The notes below the pieces were generated by a model. It ran no database searches. It was given only the letters and a program-made list of their open reading frames with translations, and was not told the DNA's origin. From JAUSIF01 sp963711595 (GTDB taxonomy: Bacteria > Pseudomonadota > Alphaproteobacteria > Rhizobiales > Xanthobacteraceae), in contig CAVQER010000011.1 in assembly GCA_963711595.1 (NCBI GenBank), forward strand, positions 62,001 to 126,000: a stretch of DNA of 64,000 nucleotides. The letters run 5' to 3'. The stretch's first letter is position 1; each line of letters opens with the position of its first letter. This document shows positions 16,666-25,191 of this stretch, piece by piece. The position numbers and the translations under genes are program-made.

Positions 16666-18682
16666 GTGAAAGACGCCTCGGCGATCGAGTCGCTGCAGGG
16701 ACATGCCGGCGCGGCCGCGCCGGATCGCATGGTCGAGGAACTCGCCGCACGTCGGCTTTCCGGCCCTGCCCTCGCGGTCTTCTGCATCATCACGCTGCTG
16801 GCGATTACGATCACCCTGAACCAGCTTCTCAATCTTCAGCTTTTCGTCGGCGTCGTCTTCATCGAAAGCCGATATCTCTATCTGCTCGCCGCGCTGTTGC
16901 TTCCGCTCGTTTTTCTCGTCTACGGCGCGAATGCGCGCGCGGCGGAGACGCGCGTCCCATGGTATGACTGGGTGCTCGCCTCGGCCAGTGTCGCCACGCT
17001 CGGCTGGTACGCGTGGCAAGCCGAGCGCGCCGTCTCGGCGGGCTGGGAATACAGCGCACCATCGGTCGCCGTCATCGTTGCCGCGGCCGTCTGCATCCTG
17101 ATCAGCGAGGGAATGCGCCGCACCAGCGGCACGGTCATGATGGCGATCTGCGTTGTCGTCGGCCTTTATCCGTTGATTGCAGACAAACTACCTTCGCCTC
17201 TCTCCGGCCACGCCAAGAACTCTCGCCGAGACGATCGCCTTTCACATCGCGAGTTCGGAATCGGCCTTCGGCATCCCCATGCGCGCCTTTGCCGAAATCG
17301 TCGTGGGATACATCGTGTTCGGGGTCGCGCTGAACTACACGGGCGGCGGAAAATTTTTCAACGATCTGGCGTTTGCGCTCGTCGGCAAGATGCGCGGTGG
17401 CGCCGCGCAAGTCGGCGTGATCTCGAGCGCGTTGCAGGGCTCGATCAGCGGAAGCGTGATCTCGAACGTCATCACCTCGGGCGTCGTCACGATCCCGGCG
17501 ATGAAACGCACGGGCTTTCGTGCCGATTACGCGGGCGGCGTCGAGGCCGTCGCTTCGACCGGCGCGGTACTGATGCCACCCGTGATGGGATCGACGGCGT
17601 TCGTGATGGCATCGTTTCTCGGCATGCCTTACGGGGAGATTGCGCTCGCGGCGGCCGTGCCTGGCCTCCTGTTTTACTTCGCGTTGATGGTCCAGATCGA
17701 CGCCTATGCGGCGCGCCTCAACCTTTCGGGAATGAAACGAGAAGAACTGCCCCGGTTGCGGCCTGTGATGCGCGACGGCTGGTACTTCATCCCGGTTTTC
17801 GTCGCTCTCGTGTTCTTCATGTTGGAAGAGCAGCAAGAGGCGCTGGCACCGTTCTACGCGACCGCCCTACTCCTTGCGATCAATCAATCTCTTCCGCAGC
17901 ACCGCATGGGCTGGAGCGAATTCGTCGAGTTCGTCGCTGCAACCGGCCGAGCGCTGGTCGAGCTCGCGACTCTCCTGCTTGGCGTCGGCTTCCTGATCGG
18001 CGCCATGCTGATGACGGGGCTTGCCGGCACGCTTGCCAACGATCTCGTCTATATCGCCGGCAATGCGCCGCTCGTGCTGCTGGTGATGGGCGCGATCACG
18101 AGCTTCGTCTTCGGTCTCGGGTTGACCGTGACGGCCTGCTACATCTTCCTCGCGATCGTCCTTGCGCCGCCGCTCGTGAAGGCGGGTCTCGATCCCCTCG
18201 CAGTGCACATGTTCGTTCTCTACTGGGGCATGGTTTCATTCATCACACCGCCAGTCGCGCTGGCGGCATTCGCAGCAGCACCGATTGCCAAGACGAGCCA
18301 GATGAAAATCGGTGTGCAGGCGATGCGCCTCGGTACGGCGATTTATGTGATCCCCTTTTGCTTCGCGCTGAACCCGGCACTGCTCTTGAGAGGCGAGCCG
18401 GCGATCGTCGTGACGAGCATCGTGTTTGCCTTCTTGGGGATCGGCATCGCTGCGGCCGCGCTGCAGGGGTACGTCGTCCGGATCGGCCAGATCCCGAACA
18501 CGACTGGGGGGTGGCTCGTGCGCGCGCTGCTTCTGGCCGGAGCGGTCTACATGGCGATTCCGGTGCAGCGCCTCGTCGGACTTGAAATGCCGGCTGCGAT
18601 CGCAACCGGTGTGACCCTTGCGGGCGCTGGAATTCTGGTTCTCTATTTCATCAACCGAGCCTCAGGGAGGAAAGTGGCATGA
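16666..18682 (+). pseudogene. TRAP transporter fused permease (4TM/12TM), frameshifted
   Basis: The gene encodes the fused DctQ-DctM-type membrane subunit that works with TAXI binding proteins. It starts at a GTG preceded by an AGGGGGAG ribosome-binding site. The first about 180 codons (several membrane helices, ending IADKLPSPLSG) are in one frame. From about 17205 the homology continues one base later (LAETIAFHIASSESAFGIPM, NYTGGGKFFNDLAFALVG and about ten more helices) to 18682. Removing one base near 17205 gives about 671 residues, normal for the family. The gene is either inactivated or carries an assembly indel. The binding-protein gene overlaps its end by 4 bases. Confidence 0.88.
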
Positions 18683-19845
18683 AGCACAAAAATGTAGTGC
18701 TCGGCGCAGCGTTGGTCCTTGCGATTGCGATGCCGGACGGCGTATCCGCGCAAAGCGACATCAAGCTGCCCGGCACACTCACTTGGACGGCCTACGACGT
18801 CGGTTCCGGCGGCTACAATCAAGCCGTCGCCATCGGTACCGCGCTGAAGAACAAGCTGGGCATCGATCTACGGGTCCTTCCCGGCAAGAACGACGTCTCG
18901 CGCAACATTCCCCTGCGCGACGGCCGCGTGCCGTTCTCGGCGAACGGCGTGGGAGGAAGTTACCTCGCACAAGAGGGCGTCTACGAATTCGGTGCGCGCG
19001 ACTGGGGTCCGCAGGCCGTCCGCTCGCTCATTCTGAACAATTCGGATGCGCTCCTCACGATCGTCACGGCGAAGGATGCGAATATCGCCACTGCGGCCGA
19101 CTTCAAGGGCAAGCGCGTGGCATGGGTGCTGGGCGCACCGTCGCTCAATCAAAACATTACCGCCCTGCTTGCGTTCGCCAATCTCACCTGGAACGACGTG
19201 AAGAAGGTCGAGTTCGGCGGCTTCGGACAGGCGATGGAGGCGATCATTGCCAACCAGGTCGATGCCGCGTTCTCGTCGACGATCTCCGGCCAGGCCTACA
19301 AGATCGCGTCCTCGCCGCGTGGAATCCGCTATCCGACTTTCCCGCATGGCGACAAGGAAGGTTGGGCGCGCGTCAACAAGGTTGCGCCGTTCTTTGTGCC
19401 TGCGTTCGGCACGGAGGGCGCAGACCTCTCGCCCGAGAAGAAGGCCGAGGCGGCGACATACCCGTACCCGGTTCTGATGACGATGGCGGCCACCGACGCC
19501 GAACTCACCTACAACATGACGAAAGCGATGGTGGTGCTGTATCCCGAATACAAGGACGGCGCACCGGGCAATCTCGGCTGGGATCTCAAACGGCAGGTCT
19601 TCGCCTGGGCGATCCCGATGCACGAAGGCGCGATCCGTTACTACAAAGAGCGCGGCGTCTGGACGGCGGAACACCAGAAGCACAATGATGCCCTGGTGAA
19701 GCGGCAGGAGACGTTGGCCGCCGCCTGGAAGACCTACATCGGCTCGGCTCCTTCCGATGAGAAGGAATTCGAGAAGGGTTGGGCGAAAGTTCGTGCGGCT
19801 GCCCTGACAAAGGCGGGTATGGACGTCGTCGTCACCGAGTGGTGA
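18679..19845 (+). CDS. TAXI-family TRAP transporter solute-binding protein
   Basis: A 388-residue periplasmic receptor with a signal peptide cleaved near residue 25 (GVSAQS). The TAXI-type fold is shown by WTAYDVGSGGYNQAVAIG near the N-terminus, a central DFKGKRVAWVLGAPSLNQN segment, and a later segment beginning MTMAATDAELTYNMTKAM. TAXI receptors deliver small organic acids to fused TRAP permeases using an ion gradient. The substrate cannot be read from sequence. It is translationally coupled (ATGA) to the permease and followed by a clear terminator. Confidence 0.92.
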   Translation: MKHKNVVLGAALVLAIAMPDGVSAQSDIKLPGTLTWTAYDVGSGGYNQAVAIGTALKNKLGIDLRVLPGKNDVSRNIPLRDGRVPFSANGVGGSYLAQEGVYEFGARDWGPQAVRSLILNNSDALLTIVTAKDANIATAADFKGKRVAWVLGAPSLNQNITALLAFANLTWNDVKKVEFGGFGQAMEAIIANQVDAAFSSTISGQAYKIASSPRGIRYPTFPHGDKEGWARVNKVAPFFVPAFGTEGADLSPEKKAEAATYPYPVLMTMAATDAELTYNMTKAMVVLYPEYKDGAPGNLGWDLKRQVFAWAIPMHEGAIRYYKERGVWTAEHQKHNDALVKRQETLAAAWKTYIGSAPSDEKEFEKGWAKVRAAALTKAGMDVVVTEW

Positions 19846-19861
19846 GACTTGCCAAAAGCAC

Positions 19862-19893
19862 AAACGCGGCGCTCAAAGGCGCCGCGTTTTGTT
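19862..19893 (+). terminator. Rho-independent terminator after the TRAP operon
   Basis: A perfect 11-bp stem (19862-19872 with 19879-19889) and a 6-nt loop are followed by TTTTGTTTTG-type sequence. It lies between convergent genes. The A-rich left side means it may also stop the opposing exoR-like transcript. Confidence 0.85.
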
Positions 19894-19910
19894 TTGATCG
19901 TATCAGCCGC

Positions 19911-20744
19911 TCAGCGCTGCTTCAGCCATTGCTGGAGGTCGCCGTAGGCTTCGGTGCGCTCGGCTTCCGTTGCACGCGCGAACGCGTCCTCATAGGCCTC
20001 CACGATCCATCCGTCCTGCGGACCTGCCGCGCCGTCACGGCCGAGCGTGAGCCACATCAGGCCGCGCGCTCGCTGTTTCGGCACGCCCTCGCCGCGGAAC
20101 AGCATGCGCCCCAGCATCGACTGCGCCTGGTATTGGCCTTTCTGTGCAGCCAGCCCGAGCCAACGCGCTGCTTGACGCACGTCCTTCGGGGGCCCGCGAC
20201 CGTCGAGATAGAGACGCGCGAGCTGGTACTGCGCATCAGCGTCGCCGAAATACGACGCCGCGTAAGAGAGCAGCCCGTAGGCGCGGTCGGTGTCGACCTG
20301 TACCGGCGTATTCGGGATGCCGTTCAGATAGTAGTTGCCGAGCGAAACATATGCGTTGGAGACGAAGCGAGCCTGCTGCGTCCCGGGCGACGCCTCCGCG
20401 TGATCCGACGCGACGCGGCTGAAATACTGGAACGCCTGCAGATGATCGCGCTTCACGCCATCACCGTCGGCGTACATGCGGCCAAGCTTCCACTGTGCGA
20501 GCGGATGACCCTGGTCGGCCGCGTAGCGAAGCTCCGTCAGCGCCTTTTCCCGGTCGCCCTTCTCGTTGGACTTCAGCAGTTCGGTGCCCGAGCGGAACGC
20601 CTGAAACGGAGACGGCGCCGCGGCTGTCGCAGCCGGAGGCGAGGCAGCCGTCGGCTGCTTTGCGTCGAGGGCAAGCAACGGCGCGGGTCCGGCCAATGCC
20701 AGCGCGAGCAGAACCCCTACGCGCGACAGATCAGATATCCGCAT
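19911..20744 (-). CDS. ExoR-like Sel1-repeat exported protein
   Basis: A 277-residue secreted protein: signal peptide (residues 1-25), an Ala/Pro-rich spacer, then five or so Sel1-type TPR repeats (phrases such as AQWKLGRMYADGDGVKRD, AQYQLARLYLDGRGPPKD and AQSMLGRMLFRGEGVPK). The architecture matches rhizobial ExoR, a periplasmic inhibitor of the ExoS-ChvI two-component system controlling exopolysaccharide and motility. The exoR name rests on architecture and on the nearby xthA, so I leave the symbol blank. Its N-terminus overlaps the ilvD 3' end by 14 bases. Confidence 0.78.
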   Translation of the reverse strand: MRISDLSRVGVLLALALAGPAPLLALDAKQPTAASPPAATAAAPSPFQAFRSGTELLKSNEKGDREKALTELRYAADQGHPLAQWKLGRMYADGDGVKRDHLQAFQYFSRVASDHAEASPGTQQARFVSNAYVSLGNYYLNGIPNTPVQVDTDRAYGLLSYAASYFGDADAQYQLARLYLDGRGPPKDVRQAARWLGLAAQKGQYQAQSMLGRMLFRGEGVPKQRARGLMWLTLGRDGAAGPQDGWIVEAYEDAFARATEAERTEAYGDLQQWLKQR

Positions 20745-22455
20745 AGCTCTCCCGCTCTGCTTTGCCCCCAGGATGGGTTACGGCGCCGTTCACGGCCGGT
20801 CCCACGCCTTGTGCGTATTTCCAGAGATATCCGGAGCCGAACAACTCCGCGCGCGGCTTCCATGCCGCGCGACGGCGCTCGAGCTCGTTCGCGTCGAGCC
20901 GCACGTTGAGCGTGCCGGCATCGGCGTCGAGATCGAGGATGTCGCCGTCTTGAATGAGTGCGATCGGACCACCGATGGCGGCTTCCGGGCCGACGTGACC
21001 GACACAGAAGCCGCGCGTCGCTCCGGAGAAACGTCCATCGGTGATGAGGGCGACCTTTTCGCCCATGCCCTGACCATAGAGCGCAGCCGTTGTCGCGAGC
21101 ATTTCGCGCATGCCGGGGCCGCCCTTCGGGCCTTCATACCGAATGACCAGAACGTCGCCTTCCTTGTACTTCTTGCTCTTCACGGCCTCGAAGCAGGCTT
21201 CTTCGCGATCGAAGCAGCGTGCGGGGCCTGAGAATTTCAAATTCTTCATGCCGGCGACCTTCACGATCGCGCCTTCGGGCGCGACATTGCCGCGCAAACC
21301 GACGACGCCGCCGGTGACCAGGATCGGCTTATCGGCAGGATGCACGACGTCCTGATCGGGATTCCACTTCACGCCGGCGAGATTTTCTTTGATCGTGCGG
21401 CCGGTGACGGTGAGGCAATCGCCGTGCAGGAAGCCGTGATCGAGCAGCGTCTTCATGAGAAGCGGAATGCCGCCGGCCTCGAACATGTCCTTTGCGACGT
21501 ACTTCCCGCCCGGCTTCAAGTCGGCGATGTAAGGCGTGCGCTTGAACACTTCAGCGACGTCGAAGAGATCGAACTTTATCCCGCATTCGTGCGCAATCGC
21601 CGGCAGGTGCAGCGCCGCGTTGGTCGAGCCGCCGCTCGCGGACACGACCGCCGCGGCGTTCTCCAACGCTTTACGGGTGACGATGTCACGCGGACGAATT
21701 TTGCGCCTCACCAACTCCATGACCTTCTCACCAGCGGCCGTGCAGAACGCGTCGCGGATTTCATAGGGCGCCGGCGCGCCAGCCGAATACGGCAGCGCAA
21801 GTCCGATGCCCTCAGACACCGTTGCCATGGTGTTGGCGGTGAATTGCGCACCGCACGCACCGGCGGACGGACAGGCGATATGCTCGAGCTCATCCAGATC
21901 GTCGTCGGAGAACTTTCCGACCGAATGCTGTCCAACCGCCTCGAACACGTCCTGAATCGTGACGGGGCGACCGCGAAAGGAGCCGGGCAGGATGGAGCCA
22001 CCGTAGATAAAGACCGAGGGCACATTGAGGCGACACATAGCCATCATCATGCCCGGCAGAGATTTGTCGCAGCCGGCAAGCCCGATCAGCGCGTCGTAGG
22101 CATGGCCGCGTATCGTCAGCTCGACGGAATCGGCGATTACTTCGCGCGAAGGCAAGGACGACTTCATGCCCTGGTGACCCATCGCTATGCCGTCGGTGAC
22201 CGTGATCGTGCAGAATTCCCGCGGCGTGCCGCCATGCGCCGCCACACCCTTCTTCACTGCCTGGGCTTGGCGCATCAGCGCGATGTTGCAGGGCGCTGCT
22301 TCATTCCAGCAGGTCGCGACGCCGACGAACGGCTGATGGATCTGCTCGCGCGTCAGACCCATCGCGTAGTAGTACGAGCGATGGGGCGCGCGTTCGGGAC
22401 CCTCCGTGACGTGACGGCTGGGCAGCTTGGATTTATCGAACGTCCTGGCGTCCAT
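20731..22455 (-). CDS. ilvD: Dihydroxy-acid dehydratase
   Basis: A 574-residue Fe-S enzyme of valine, leucine and isoleucine synthesis that dehydrates 2,3-dihydroxy-acids to 2-oxo acids. Cluster cysteines lie in CWNEAAPCN, GCDKSLPG and CPSAGACGAQ. GRFSGATRGFCVGHVGPEA is the C-terminal signature. The ATG at 22455 begins MDARTFDKSKLPSRHVTEG, matching the family; an upstream in-frame start adds 18 basic residues. It is divergent from a dehydrogenase gene at 22663. Confidence 0.96.
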   Translation of the reverse strand: MDARTFDKSKLPSRHVTEGPERAPHRSYYYAMGLTREQIHQPFVGVATCWNEAAPCNIALMRQAQAVKKGVAAHGGTPREFCTITVTDGIAMGHQGMKSSLPSREVIADSVELTIRGHAYDALIGLAGCDKSLPGMMMAMCRLNVPSVFIYGGSILPGSFRGRPVTIQDVFEAVGQHSVGKFSDDDLDELEHIACPSAGACGAQFTANTMATVSEGIGLALPYSAGAPAPYEIRDAFCTAAGEKVMELVRRKIRPRDIVTRKALENAAAVVSASGGSTNAALHLPAIAHECGIKFDLFDVAEVFKRTPYIADLKPGGKYVAKDMFEAGGIPLLMKTLLDHGFLHGDCLTVTGRTIKENLAGVKWNPDQDVVHPADKPILVTGGVVGLRGNVAPEGAIVKVAGMKNLKFSGPARCFDREEACFEAVKSKKYKEGDVLVIRYEGPKGGPGMREMLATTAALYGQGMGEKVALITDGRFSGATRGFCVGHVGPEAAIGGPIALIQDGDILDLDADAGTLNVRLDANELERRRAAWKPRAELFGSGYLWKYAQGVGPAVNGAVTHPGGKAERESYADI

Positions 22456-22662
22456 CGTCCTGCTCGGCGCCTGTCCTGGCGTCCGCCCGCATCTCTGGCG
22501 TCGCAGCATCGTCCTCGTGCTCGTTTATGGCGGTACGGCGGCGCGCGCAGCCCCCTTACCGGCGCAATGGTTGCAATCTTGTAACGGTGTGTCAGGAACG
22601 CAACAGTTTCCACACCGTCCGGCTCACGTGCCAAGTCGGACGGAAAAGCAGGAAAGGCCGGA

Positions 22663-23505
22663 ATGAAGCCCGTTGTCGCGATCATCGCTCCAGGCAACAT
22701 GGGCGCCGCCGTTGGAGGCCGGCTGACAGCAAACGGCGTCAAGGTCTTAACCTCACTTGCAAATCGCGGTGCGGCGAGCGCCGCCCGGGCGGCAGCCACC
22801 GGACTCGAAGCGACAAGTGACGCGGAAATCACACGGGCCGACTTTCTGCTGTCGATTGTGCCGCCCAAGGAGGCCGTCGGCCTCGCCGAGCGCCTGGCGC
22901 CTGCCCTAGCGGCCGCCAACAAGAAGCCGACCTACGTCGACTGCAATGCCGTAAGTCCGGCGACGGCCGTACGCATTGCCGACATCATCGAGCCTACCGG
23001 CGCACCGTTCGTGGATGGCGGCATTGTGGGCGGCCCGCCGCGCACCGGTTCTCCCGGACCGCGCTTCTACGTTTCCGGCTCGGAAGCATCGCGCGTTGCC
23101 GCCCTCGGCGACTACGGCCTCATCGTCCGGCAGATCGAAGGACCCGTGGGTGCTGCTTCGGCGCTGAAGCTATCCTACGCGGGGATCAACAAGGGCTTGA
23201 TCGCGATCGGCTCGGCGATGGTTCTCGCCGCGCGCCGCGCTGGCGTCGAGGACGCACTTTTACGCGAGCTCGCCGAAAGTCAGCGCGCCGTGCTTGCGCA
23301 GCTTTCCCGTGGCGTCCCCGACATGTTCAGCAAAGCGGAGCGGTGGGCGCCAGAACTCGATGAGATCGCGAGTTACGCGCAGCGCGAAGGTGACGCGGAG
23401 ATCTTTGCCGGAATGGCGCGCCTCTACGAGCGGATCGCGGACGATCTGAAGAACTCCGGAGAGGAGACGGGCGACCTCGGTGATTTTTTCCGCAAAACTC
23501 AATGA
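22663..23505 (+). CDS. NAD-binding 6-phosphogluconate dehydrogenase-like protein (DUF1932)
   Basis: A 280-residue dehydrogenase. The N-terminal Rossmann fold opens with IIAPGNMGAAVGGRL (GxGxxG-like), and SIVPPKEAV and DCNAVSPATA are typical of the beta-hydroxyacid dehydrogenase superfamily. GGIVGGPPRTGSPGPRFYVSG leads into a helical C-terminal domain resembling DUF1932. The substrate is unknown. It is convergent with the beta-propeller gene, overlapping it by 7 bases. Confidence 0.8.
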   Translation: MKPVVAIIAPGNMGAAVGGRLTANGVKVLTSLANRGAASAARAAATGLEATSDAEITRADFLLSIVPPKEAVGLAERLAPALAAANKKPTYVDCNAVSPATAVRIADIIEPTGAPFVDGGIVGGPPRTGSPGPRFYVSGSEASRVAALGDYGLIVRQIEGPVGAASALKLSYAGINKGLIAIGSAMVLAARRAGVEDALLRELAESQRAVLAQLSRGVPDMFSKAERWAPELDEIASYAQREGDAEIFAGMARLYERIADDLKNSGEETGDLGDFFRKTQ

Positions 23506-24467
23506 TAGCTGATGATGAATTCGCAGCCAGCAGCTGTTTCGAAGGTTCGCGTCACGATTCCAGTCGCCAGTTCGAATTCGAGGACCACAGCCGCATCGTG
23601 GCAGCATACGTAAGCCTGCGTGCCATTCGCTGCGAAGCCGAAGCCCATCGGCGCTTTCGGCGTTGCGATCGATCCGATCTGCCGCAGTCCGTCGACCTCG
23701 AACAGGCCAACGTGATTGTCGAGAAGCGATGATATCGCGAGGTAATTTCCATCCGGAGAAACGCGTATGCGTTTCAACTGACGTTCCTTGCCCTCGCTGC
23801 CTTCGATCCTCACGGTCTGCCGAATGGCGTGCCTCTCGACATCGATCACATGGAACTCGCCGGTCAGGTGCGCGGCGACAAAGATCGTTTCGCCATCCGG
23901 CGTCGCTGCGATCCCTTCGGCCAAATGTGGAATTCTGATCTTGCCGGTTTGTGTGCGCGCGTAACGGTCGATGACGGCGACGAATTCGTGCGCCTTGAAT
24001 GAGGCAAACACCTCACCCCTGGCGTGACTGATCGCGATCCAGTGCGGTCTTCCGCCCAACGGCACCCGTTCGACCTTGCCGGTTTCTGGTGCGATCGCCA
24101 GCGCGCACTCCCCGAGTTCGCCCGTGGTCCAGATCGTACCGCCAGCATCCATCATGATCCCGTGCGGCGCGAGGTTGGCGCCGACATCGATCGTGCGCTC
24201 GATCGCCCTCGACGAGAGGTCGATGACCGCAATCCGGCGGTCCGGCTCGCTGTTCTTCCCGAATATCCCACCGCCGTAAATCGTGGCGAAGACCTTGGCG
24301 CCATCGGGTGACAGCACCATCTCGTGCGTCGATCCCGGCATGTCGATTTCACCGGTCATTGCAAGCGTCGACGCGTCGAAGAACTGCACCTTGTTGGCGC
24401 TCTTCGCCGTGACGACGAGGTTCGGGCCACCGGGCCGATTGTTGGGGTCAAGCAAGTTTCGGCTCAC
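23499..24467 (-). CDS. YVTN/NHL-type beta-propeller protein
   Basis: A 322-residue protein made of repeating beta-propeller blades, seen as recurring phrases such as HEMVLSPDGAKVFATIYG, AEGIAATPDGETIFVAAHLTG and KRIRVSPDGNYLAISSLLDN. It resembles YVTN-family and cytochrome-d1-like propeller proteins. There is no signal peptide or haem motif, so it is probably cytoplasmic. The function is not known; propellers of this type bind small molecules or proteins or act as lactonases. It overlaps the convergent dehydrogenase by 7 bases. Confidence 0.72.
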   Translation of the reverse strand: MSRNLLDPNNRPGGPNLVVTAKSANKVQFFDASTLAMTGEIDMPGSTHEMVLSPDGAKVFATIYGGGIFGKNSEPDRRIAVIDLSSRAIERTIDVGANLAPHGIMMDAGGTIWTTGELGECALAIAPETGKVERVPLGGRPHWIAISHARGEVFASFKAHEFVAVIDRYARTQTGKIRIPHLAEGIAATPDGETIFVAAHLTGEFHVIDVERHAIRQTVRIEGSEGKERQLKRIRVSPDGNYLAISSLLDNHVGLFEVDGLRQIGSIATPKAPMGFGFAANGTQAYVCCHDAAVVLEFELATGIVTRTFETAAGCEFIISYH

Positions 24468-24523
24468 GCAGTTTTCGCGGCTGATGCTATGCCTTGGGTC
24501 GCCGCCGGTCGAGCGTTGCAGAG

Positions 24524-25141
24524 ATGCAAAAGATCAGAAGACTTACGAAATCGTTTTTTTCCCGAAGCGTGCACGAAGTCGCGCCCGACCTGATCGGCGC
24601 CACGCTTCTGTTCAGAGGGGTCGGCGGCCCAATCGTCGAGGTCGAGGCGTACCATCATACGGACCCGGCCGCGCATTCCTTCAGCGGTAAGACCGAGCGT
24701 AACGCCGTCATGTTCGGGCCGCCTGGTTACGCTTACGTCTACCGCTCGTACGGCATTCACTGGTGCGTAAATTTCGTATGCGAGGCCGAAGGAAGCGCAA
24801 GCGCTGTCCTGATCCGGGCGCTCGCGCCAACCGACGGCCGCGCGACCATGCGGCGGCGCCGCGGCGTGCGGGAAGAACGGCTGCTGTGCTCCGGACCGGG
24901 GCGTGTCTGCCAGGCGCTCGGCGTCACGCAAGCGCACAACGGATTGCCGCTCGATGCGCAACCGTTCGAGCTTCGGGCCGCAGCGGAGCGGGTCGAGATC
25001 GCGTCGGGCCCTCGCATCGGGATTACGAAGGCGGTCGACCATCCATGGCGGTTCGGGCTTGCTGGATCTCCCCATTTGAGCCGCCCGTTTCCCTCAGGCC
25101 GGCATGCTCGAAAGCCCCGGATTTCCGTAACTTCACCGTGA
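24524..25141 (+). CDS. DNA-3-methyladenine glycosylase (AAG/MPG family)
   Basis: A 205-residue base-excision repair enzyme related to mammalian AAG. Motifs: EVEAYHHTDPAAHSFSGKTERN (active-site Glu region), MFGPPGYAYVYRSYGIHWC and the later GPGRVCQALGV. The ATG at 24524 begins MQKIRRLTKSFFSRSV, matching the family start; an upstream TTG at 24494 is possible. The C-terminal tail past residue 190 is basic and not conserved. It is divergent from the propeller gene. Confidence 0.9.
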   Translation: MQKIRRLTKSFFSRSVHEVAPDLIGATLLFRGVGGPIVEVEAYHHTDPAAHSFSGKTERNAVMFGPPGYAYVYRSYGIHWCVNFVCEAEGSASAVLIRALAPTDGRATMRRRRGVREERLLCSGPGRVCQALGVTQAHNGLPLDAQPFELRAAAERVEIASGPRIGITKAVDHPWRFGLAGSPHLSRPFPSGRHARKPRISVTSP

Positions 25142-25191
25142 CCAAACCTTAAGGTGACGGCGGCAAGGCTGGCTGCTAACCGTTCGTCGCC

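Noticed and set aside
21340..22584. 414-codon open frame opposite ilvD
   Set aside because: Shadow of ilvD; sequence is His/Arg-rich and lacks any domain pattern.
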